A stretch of 13,312 nucleotides of DNA, from the NCBI GenBank assembly GCA_016202645.1, contig JACQOF010000109.1:1-13312 (forward strand). Direction: 5' to 3'. Positions 8,224 through 13,312 of the stretch are shown piece by piece (position 1 is the stretch's first letter; each line of letters opens with the position of its first letter). The notes beneath the pieces are model-generated. The model saw nothing but the letters and a program-made list of their open reading frames with translations, had not been told where the DNA came from and made no database searches. This DNA is from a bacterium (GTDB lineage Bacteria > Lindowbacteria > 2-12-FULL-62-27). The translations under genes and the position numbers were made by a program.

Positions 8224-9702
8224 GTGCGGGTGAAGATGTTGTACGAAGACAACGAGTATGCGCGGGCGCGTCTGGCCAAGCGGGAGCGGCTTCTTGGGAG
8301 CGGCGCCGGGCCTTATCCGCCGCGGTTCACGAAAACTCACGGCAGTGCGGCGGTCCGGTCGGATTATCCCGCGAACGAGGGAGCGCGCGTCCGGGTCGCC
8401 GGCCGCGTGGTTCTGCTGAGACTCATGGGCAAAGCCTCCTTCGCGACGATCCGGGACGGTGCGGGGGACCTTCAGATCTATTTCAAATCCGACACGCTCG
8501 GCCCCGAGTCCTACGGGCGGATGAAGGACTTTCTGGACTTGGGCGACTTCATCGGCGTCGACGGAAAAATCTTCAAAACCAAAATGGGCGAAATCACCGT
8601 GGCGGCCTCGGAGTGGACTCTTCTCGCCAAGTCCATCCTCCCGCCGCCGGAGAAATGGCATGGCCTGACCGACGTCGAGACCCGTTACCGGCGCCGGCAT
8701 GTCGATCTCTCGGTCAATCCGCCGGTCCGGGAGATCTTCGTCCGCCGCGCGCGGATGATCTCCTCCATCCGCGCCTTTTTTGACGCCGAAGGATTCGTCG
8801 AAGTCGAGACCCCGTCGATGGCCTCCCGCGCCGGCGGCGCCGCCGCGCGGCCGTTTAAGACGCATCACAACGCCCTCGACATCGATCTCTATTTGCGGGT
8901 CGCCCCCGAGCTCCATCTCAAGCGTCTCCTGGTCGGCGGCTTCGAAAAAGTCTATGAAATCGGAAAAAATTTTCGGAACGAAGGCGTCTCGACCCGGCAC
9001 AATCCGGAGTTTACGATGCTGGAAAGTTACGAAGCCTACGCCGACGCCTCGCGGGTGATGGAGTTTATGGAGGGCCTTCTCCGAAAAGTCTGCCGGGACG
9101 TGAACGGCGCCGAGACGTTCGAATCGGGCGGCTCGACCATGGATCTGTCTAGGCCCTTCAAGAAAATCGCCTATTTGGATGCCGTGTCGGAGGCGCTGAA
9201 TTTCAAAGTGACCGGCCAGACGGACAGCGCGGCCCTCCGGTCCGCCGTCACCGCCAAGATTCCAGATGCGCCGGCGGTCGCCGGCTGGGAACTGCTTTTG
9301 GAGATGGCCTTCGACGCGCTGGTGGAACCGAATCTGAGGGAACCGACGTTTATTGTCCGTTATCCGAGGCGGATGAGCCCGCTGGCCAAGGCCTGCGCCG
9401 ATGACCCGGAACTGGCCGACCGGTTCGAGCTTTACGTGGGCGGCCGCGAGATCGCGAACGCCTACTCGGAGCAGAACGACCCGGTGGAACAGCTTGCGCG
9501 GTTCCGGGAGCAGTCGGGCGGCGACGACGAAAAAATCGACTGGGATTTTGTGGAGGCCCTCGCGTATGGAATGCCGCCGGCCGGAGGCCTCGGCGTCGGG
9601 TTGGACCGGCTCTTCATGCTTCTCTGCGATCTCCCCTCCATCCGCGACGCGATTCTTTTTCCACTCCTGAAACCCGAGCGAAGCTCGCAAACCCCGCGTT
9701 GA
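8224..9702 (+). CDS. lysS: Lysyl-tRNA synthetase, class II
   Basis: A 492-residue enzyme that charges tRNA(Lys). An N-terminal OB-fold anticodon-binding domain (about residues 55-130) is followed by the class II catalytic core. Motif 1 is FVEVETPSM (191-199), motif 2 is FRNEGVSTRHNPEFTMLE (250-267), and motif 3 is GLGVGLDRLF (455-464). GGAAARPF and PELHLKRLLVGGFEKVYEIG are typical of bacterial LysS. The presence of the OB-fold separates it from EpmA-type paralogues. The start is uncertain: GTG 8224, GTG 8230 and ATG 8236 are all in frame within 12 nt and none has a convincing Shine-Dalgarno, so the N-terminus may be up to four residues shorter. The stop overlaps the TTG start of lolC. Confidence 0.96.
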   Translation: MRVKMLYEDNEYARARLAKRERLLGSGAGPYPPRFTKTHGSAAVRSDYPANEGARVRVAGRVVLLRLMGKASFATIRDGAGDLQIYFKSDTLGPESYGRMKDFLDLGDFIGVDGKIFKTKMGEITVAASEWTLLAKSILPPPEKWHGLTDVETRYRRRHVDLSVNPPVREIFVRRARMISSIRAFFDAEGFVEVETPSMASRAGGAAARPFKTHHNALDIDLYLRVAPELHLKRLLVGGFEKVYEIGKNFRNEGVSTRHNPEFTMLESYEAYADASRVMEFMEGLLRKVCRDVNGAETFESGGSTMDLSRPFKKIAYLDAVSEALNFKVTGQTDSAALRSAVTAKIPDAPAVAGWELLLEMAFDALVEPNLREPTFIVRYPRRMSPLAKACADDPELADRFELYVGGREIANAYSEQNDPVEQLARFREQSGGDDEKIDWDFVEALAYGMPPAGGLGVGLDRLFMLLCDLPSIRDAILFPLLKPERSSQTPR

Positions 9703-10943
9703 GGCTGGTTTTTTTTCTGGCCTGGCGGTTTCTATTTTCCCGGCATCGCAGTGGGTTTGTCCGTCTTTTGACCTATCTCTCGATCCTGAGCGTCGGTCTG
9801 GCTCTCGGGGCGTTTGTGATTGTGCTCTCTGTCATGAACGGATTCGATCGGGACCTTCAGGCGCGGATCGTGGCGGGGATCGGCGCGGTCCGGGGGTACG
9901 CGATTTCAGGCCGGATGAATTTGACGCCCGAACGGGAGGCCGTCATCCTCGCGACGCCCGGCGTGACCGGCGTCACTCCGGAACTTCAGGTGTCGGCGCT
10001 CCTGCGCGCCTCATCCCGGGGTCCGGGCCTGGCGGCGTCAGGGGAAGCGCAGGTCACGGCGGTCCCCATCGATCGAAAAATGCAAACCTCCCCGCTGGCC
10101 CGGCAACTTAAGCCCGGTTCAGCATTGCCCGGCGAAACGCAAATTCTGCTCGGGTCGGCTCTCGCGGAAAAACTGGCGGTCGACATCGGCAGTCAAATCG
10201 ACGCGGTGTTCCTGGTCCCTCCCGGATCATCCCCGCTGTTTGCCGCGGCGGGCGTATCCGAGGAAATGAGACTTGAGGTCAGCGGAATCTACCGCACCGG
10301 TTACTACGAGGTCGACGCCGCAAGCGCCCTTCTGCCGGCCGTCGTCCTTCGCGCCATTTTCGGACTTCATCCGGATTTGGCGCACACGCTGGAAATCGGC
10401 GTGTCGGACCCGGAGGCCGCCCAGACGGTCGCGGCGGATCTCCAGGCCGCTCTTCTAAAAGACGGCCTCTATTTTCGAAGCTGGAAGGACCTGCGCGAGG
10501 CCCTCTTCAAGGCCATCCGTCTGGAAAAACTGGTGATGTCGTTGATTCTCGCGCTGTTTGGCCTCATCGCCGTATTCTCCGTCCTCTCCGCGCTCACGTC
10601 GACGGCAGTCGAGAAGCGCCGGGAGCTGGCGGCGCTCCGGGCGATGGGCATGACGCGCGGCGCGGTCGCCTCCGTTCTGATCACAGCCGGCGCCATCGCG
10701 GGCGGCCTCGGCGTTTTCCTCGGCGGAATTCTCTCCGCCGGCGCCCACCTGCTCATCACCCGCGGCGACCTCATCCGTCTGCCGCCGGACATCTACGATC
10801 TGGACCGCCTGCCGTCCGAGTGGTCGACCGGGATATTTCTCGCCGCTGCCGCGGCGCTCTTCTGTCTGTCGATTCTTGCCGCGTCTCTGCCCGCGGTGAT
10901 CCAGTCGAAGAAGGCCCCGTCCGAAGCGCTGCGGGAGGAGTGA
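9699..10943 (+). CDS. lolC: Lipoprotein-releasing ABC permease LolC/LolE family
   Basis: A 414-residue inner-membrane protein that extracts lipoproteins for transfer to the outer membrane, working with the ATPase LolD. A short cytoplasmic N-terminus is followed by TM1 (about 22-46) with the family motif VLSVMNGFDRDL. A large periplasmic MacB-like domain (about 50-275) follows, then three helices (about 277-299, 321-352, 378-402). The stretch EKRRELAALRAMGMTR at 305-320 is the cytoplasmic FtsX-type loop that contacts the ATPase. The TTG at 9699 is the only start that keeps the conserved N-terminus; it overlaps the lysS stop as TTGA, so translation is probably coupled. lysS next to lol genes is a recurring arrangement, but the expected lolD is not present downstream. 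Whether it is LolC, LolE or a hybrid cannot be settled here. Confidence 0.93.
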   Translation: MRLVFFLAWRFLFSRHRSGFVRLLTYLSILSVGLALGAFVIVLSVMNGFDRDLQARIVAGIGAVRGYAISGRMNLTPEREAVILATPGVTGVTPELQVSALLRASSRGPGLAASGEAQVTAVPIDRKMQTSPLARQLKPGSALPGETQILLGSALAEKLAVDIGSQIDAVFLVPPGSSPLFAAAGVSEEMRLEVSGIYRTGYYEVDAASALLPAVVLRAIFGLHPDLAHTLEIGVSDPEAAQTVAADLQAALLKDGLYFRSWKDLREALFKAIRLEKLVMSLILALFGLIAVFSVLSALTSTAVEKRRELAALRAMGMTRGAVASVLITAGAIAGGLGVFLGGILSAGAHLLITRGDLIRLPPDIYDLDRLPSEWSTGIFLAAAAALFCLSILAASLPAVIQSKKAPSEALREE

Positions 10944-10966
10944 ACCGAATCTTGTCCTTCCATGGG

Positions 10967-10995
10967 TTGTCAATGCGTCGGGCGCAAGTTATACA
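10967..10995 (+). promoter_or_regulatory. Candidate promoter of folE2
   Basis: TTGTCA (10967-10972, 5 of 6), a 17-nt spacer and TATACA (10990-10995, first four bases as in consensus). The predicted transcript start, near 11002, lies almost on the chosen ATG and downstream of the AAGGGG that would serve as Shine-Dalgarno, so promoter and ribosome site cannot both be used on the same transcript. Confidence 0.35.
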
Positions 10996-11003
10996 AGGGG
11001 CGC

Positions 11004-11825
11004 ATGATTCAGCAATTCAGGCAGATTGAGGACGTACAGGGGCAGGACGATACTCGCGGGCTCGAAATTCAACAAGTCGGGATATCGGAGGTACGGCTCC
11101 CGATGGTGGTGCAGGATCGGGAGCGGGGGGAGCAGCAGGTGACGGCGACGGTGCGGATATCCGCGTCGCTCTCGCCCGCCGAGCGCGGCACGCACATGAG
11201 CCGGTTTGTGGAGTTGCTGGACCGTTTCAAGACCCGGCCGCTCAGTCCCGATCTTTTGGAGGCGCTTTTGGAATCGGTCGTCGACCGACTGGGCGCTGAG
11301 CGTTCCTATCTGGACGTCGGGTTTCTGTATTTCCGGACGAAGCGATCCCCTCTCACGCGCGAGCCGGCTCTGATGGACTATGCCTGCCGGCTGGGTGGAG
11401 ACTGCGAGAAAAACGGGGAGAAGAAATTCCGAAAGATCGTAGAAGTGAAAGTTCCCATCCTGATTCTCTGTCCCTGTTCCAAGGCCATTTCGGAATTCGG
11501 CGCCCACAACCAGCGTTCCGTTGTGAGCGCCGCCGTGGAGATGGCGGAATCAATTTGGATCGAGGAGATGATCGATCTCGTGGAGGGTGAAGGCAGCTGC
11601 GAGATCTATCCGCTTCTCAAGCGACCGGACGAGAAGTTTGTGACGGAAGCCTCCTACCGCAACCCGAAGTTCGTCGAGGACGTGGTGCGGGACATCGCCC
11701 TCAAATTCGACGCAGACTCCCGGGTAGCCTCCTACCGCATCGAGTGCGAGAGTTTCGAATCGATCCACGCCCACAACGCCTACGCCACTATCTCTTCCGG
11801 CCCCTTTCCGGGGTATTGGAGATAA
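11004..11825 (+). CDS. folE2: GTP cyclohydrolase IB (FolE2/GCYH-IB)
   Basis: A 273-residue enzyme that opens GTP to dihydroneopterin triphosphate, the first step to folate and a source for queuosine-type 7-deazapurines. It belongs to the COG1469/FolE2 family, not to the zinc-dependent FolE. Diagnostic stretches are VQGQDDTRGLEIQQVG near the N-terminus, ERGTHMSRFVE (60-70), CPCSKAISEFGAHNQRS (156-172) holding the active-site Cys, and ECESFESIHAHNAYA (247-261) with the conserved Glu and His residues. The ATG at 11004 gives the usual family N-terminus and has AAGGGG 3 nt upstream; an in-frame ATG at 10962 would add 14 residues unlike the family and lies upstream of a possible promoter. Its 3' end overlaps nadC by about 10 nt. 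Secure identity. Confidence 0.95.
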   Translation: MIQQFRQIEDVQGQDDTRGLEIQQVGISEVRLPMVVQDRERGEQQVTATVRISASLSPAERGTHMSRFVELLDRFKTRPLSPDLLEALLESVVDRLGAERSYLDVGFLYFRTKRSPLTREPALMDYACRLGGDCEKNGEKKFRKIVEVKVPILILCPCSKAISEFGAHNQRSVVSAAVEMAESIWIEEMIDLVEGEGSCEIYPLLKRPDEKFVTEASYRNPKFVEDVVRDIALKFDADSRVASYRIECESFESIHAHNAYATISSGPFPGYWR

Positions 11826-12658
11826 ATCTCCGTCGGCTGGTCCGCGCCGCGCTCCATGAAGACGCCGCGGCGTCGGACGTAACGTCCCGCGCAGTTCCCG
11901 CGTCGGCGCGCGCCTCCGGCCGGATCGTGGCGGAGCAGCTTCTGGTCGTGAGCGGGATTGAAGCGGCGGCCGCCGCGTTTCGTCTCCTCGATTCGCGCTC
12001 GCGGGTTTCCTGCCCGGTCCAAAACGGCCGCGTGGTCCGGCCTGGTCAGGTCCTCCTCAAGGTCTCCGCCCGCGCCCGCGCGATTCTCGCCGCCGAGCGC
12101 ACCGCGTTGAATTTTCTGTCGCATCTCTGCGGAATCGCGACCCTGACGCGGGCCTTTGTGGGGCGCCTGCCGAAGGCGACGAAGCCGCGCACGAGGATTC
12201 TCGACACCCGAAAAACCACGCCCCTTCTCCGGCATCTGGAAAAAGACGCCGTCCGCCACGGCGGCGGGCACAATCACCGCCGGACCCTCGCGGCCGCGGT
12301 CCTGTTAAAAGATAATCATGTGCGGCTCCTCGGGGGCGTTGGCCCCGCGGTCCGTGCCTCCCGCCGATCGATGCGCGGAAGGCGTCTTCCGATCGAAGTC
12401 GAAGTCGGCACGCTTCGGGAACTGCGTGAGGCGCTGTCGGCGGGCGCCGACCGGGTGCTTCTCGACAACATGACCGACGCGATGATCCGCCGCTGTGTCC
12501 GGGAAGTGCGCGGCCGGATCCCGGTGGAAGTTTCCGGCGGCGTCGGACCCGGCCGGATCGCCCGCCTGGCGCGGCTTGGCGTCGACTTCATTTCGATCGG
12601 CGCGCTCACCCATTCCGCTCCGGCCGCGAAGCTCTCCATGGACATCGACCCGGCATGA
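11816..12658 (+). CDS. nadC: Quinolinate phosphoribosyltransferase (NadC)
   Basis: A 280-residue enzyme that converts quinolinate and PRPP to nicotinate mononucleotide in de novo NAD synthesis. Family motifs in order: HEDAAASDVTS (14-24), ERTALNFLSHLCGIAT (94-109), DTRKTTPLLRHLEKDAV (130-146), the substrate-site run GGGHNHRRTL (149-158), LLKDNHV (163-169), IEVEVGT (193-199), LLDNM (215-219), VEVSGGV (237-243) and FISIGALTHS (258-267). The TTG at 11816 gives the standard N-terminus and overlaps the folE2 stop; no ATG or GTG fits. It lies 2 nt after GGGG, too close for a normal Shine-Dalgarno, so coupling to folE2 is likely. The stop overlaps comM as ATGA. nadA and nadB are not in the window. 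Confidence 0.95.
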   Translation: MEINLRRLVRAALHEDAAASDVTSRAVPASARASGRIVAEQLLVVSGIEAAAAAFRLLDSRSRVSCPVQNGRVVRPGQVLLKVSARARAILAAERTALNFLSHLCGIATLTRAFVGRLPKATKPRTRILDTRKTTPLLRHLEKDAVRHGGGHNHRRTLAAAVLLKDNHVRLLGGVGPAVRASRRSMRGRRLPIEVEVGTLRELREALSAGADRVLLDNMTDAMIRRCVREVRGRIPVEVSGGVGPGRIARLARLGVDFISIGALTHSAPAAKLSMDIDPA

Positions 12659-13312
12659 CCGTCTGCCGGATTGCGTCCGCCGTGCTTTCGGGACTTGAAG
12701 TCCAGCCGATCGGCGTGGAGGTCGACGTCCGGCGCGGCATGCCGAATTTCACGGTGGTCGGCATGGCCCAGGAAGCCCTCCGGGAATGCCGGGATCGCGT
12801 CGTGGCGGCGATCAAAAACGCCGGGTTCGAGATGCCGACGATGAAAGTCACCGTGAACCTGACGCCCGTGTCGATGAAAAAAACGTCCCCGCTTCTCGAT
12901 CTGCCCATCGCCGTCGGCGTTCTGGCCGCGAGCAAGCAGATTCCGCCGCCGGCCGGCGCCGTTTTTCTCGGCGAGCTTTCCCTAGACGGAACGGTCCGGA
13001 CCGTCCCCGGCGCGCTGGCGATTCTCGACGGCCTGGACTGCGCCGACCCCGTGGTTCTTCCGGAATCGAATCTTCCGGACGCCGCCTTGCTGGCGTCCTC
13101 GAACCATTCCCGCCGCCACCCGGTCCGCGGCCTGGCCCATCTTTCCGGTCTCGCCGCTCCCATCCGGGATCTGCCGTCTCCGCGCCGCCGCCCGCGCCCG
13201 GCCCGGCGGCGGCCTCGCGTGGTTTCCGAACTCGACTTTTCCGAGATCCGGGGCCAGCACATGGCCCGCCGCGCCGCGGAAATTTCCGCCGCCGGCGGCC
13301 ATCACCTGATTC
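12655..13312 (+). CDS. comM: ComM/YifB-type Mg-chelatase-like ATPase, 3'-truncated
   Basis: The first 219 residues of a protein of about 500; the window ends just before the Walker A motif. The visible part is the N-terminal domain of the YifB/ComM family: SGLEVQPIGVEVDVRRGMPNF, then RDRVVAAIKNAGFEMP, VTVNLTPVSMKKTSPLLDLP, the GELSLDGTVRTVPGALAI stretch, and at the end DFSEIRGQHMARRAAEISAAGGHHLI, which normally leads directly into the P-loop. ComM is a hexameric helicase that promotes branch migration during natural transformation in several bacteria; the family is broader and often uncharacterised. Odd points are GMAQEAL where the family usually has GLPDxAV, and an Arg/Pro-rich linker near residues 176-190. 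The ATG at 12655 overlaps the nadC stop. Confidence 0.93.
   Translation, partial: MTVCRIASAVLSGLEVQPIGVEVDVRRGMPNFTVVGMAQEALRECRDRVVAAIKNAGFEMPTMKVTVNLTPVSMKKTSPLLDLPIAVGVLAASKQIPPPAGAVFLGELSLDGTVRTVPGALAILDGLDCADPVVLPESNLPDAALLASSNHSRRHPVRGLAHLSGLAAPIRDLPSPRRRPRPARRRPRVVSELDFSEIRGQHMARRAAEISAAGGHHLI

Noticed and set aside
7636-9690. 684-codon open frame on the - strand opposite the response regulator and lysS
   Set aside because: Same reason: it spans two confident + strand genes and the gap between them, and shows no domain of its own.
10962-11003. Upstream ATG for folE2
   Set aside because: It adds 14 Cys/Arg/Lys-containing residues absent from the family, has no Shine-Dalgarno and overlaps a candidate promoter.
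10973-11003. Zur-type operator before folE2
   Set aside because: FolE2 is zinc-regulated in some bacteria, but CAAG-TTATA-CAAG here is a direct, not inverted, repeat and no palindromic operator is seen.

Overview
This is a GC-rich, densely packed stretch of bacterial chromosome. Every gene I can support lies on the + strand. The content is mainly housekeeping: leucyl- and lysyl-tRNA synthetases, a lipid II flippase, a three-subunit succinate dehydrogenase, a lipoprotein-releasing permease, GTP cyclohydrolase IB, quinolinate phosphoribosyltransferase and the N-terminus of a ComM/YifB-type ATPase. MurJ plus a LolC/E permease point to a diderm with a peptidoglycan wall and an outer membrane. The Sdh resembles the actinobacterial/mycobacterial Sdh1 type (type F complex II) and indicates a respiring cell. 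I cannot assign a phylum from the sequence; an uncultured high-GC Gram-negative lineage fits best.

Layout. (1) 1-3934: leuS (5' end cut by the window edge), a small four-helix membrane protein and murJ, nearly or actually overlapping. (2) 3935-4115: an intergenic region with a small stem-loop, a 67-bp two-hairpin palindromic repeat and a good extended -10 promoter. (3) 4116-7546: the sdhC-sdhA-sdhB operon. (4) 7547-8175: a leader and an orphan single-domain response regulator, probably with its own promoter whose -35 lies inside the end of sdhB. (5) 8224-10943: lysS and lolC, overlapping by 4 nt; no lolD follows. (6) 11004-13312: folE2, nadC and comM (3' end cut), with overlapping stops and starts.

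The most unusual material is in leuS. At two places the protein carries about 22-26 more residues than I expect from the family, and the DNA there is rich in perfect inverted repeats. A third place, a linker, is built from four copies of an 8-bp unit. Together with the intergenic 67-bp element this suggests that palindromic repeats are active in this genome and are tolerated in frame inside an essential gene. The other item of note is the Sdh anchor subunit, whose Cys and His residues make it a candidate for the membrane-embedded Rieske-type centre known from mycobacterial Sdh1. I found no CRISPR array, phage, transposase, tRNA, rRNA or defence system, and no intergenic gap longer than 300 bases.
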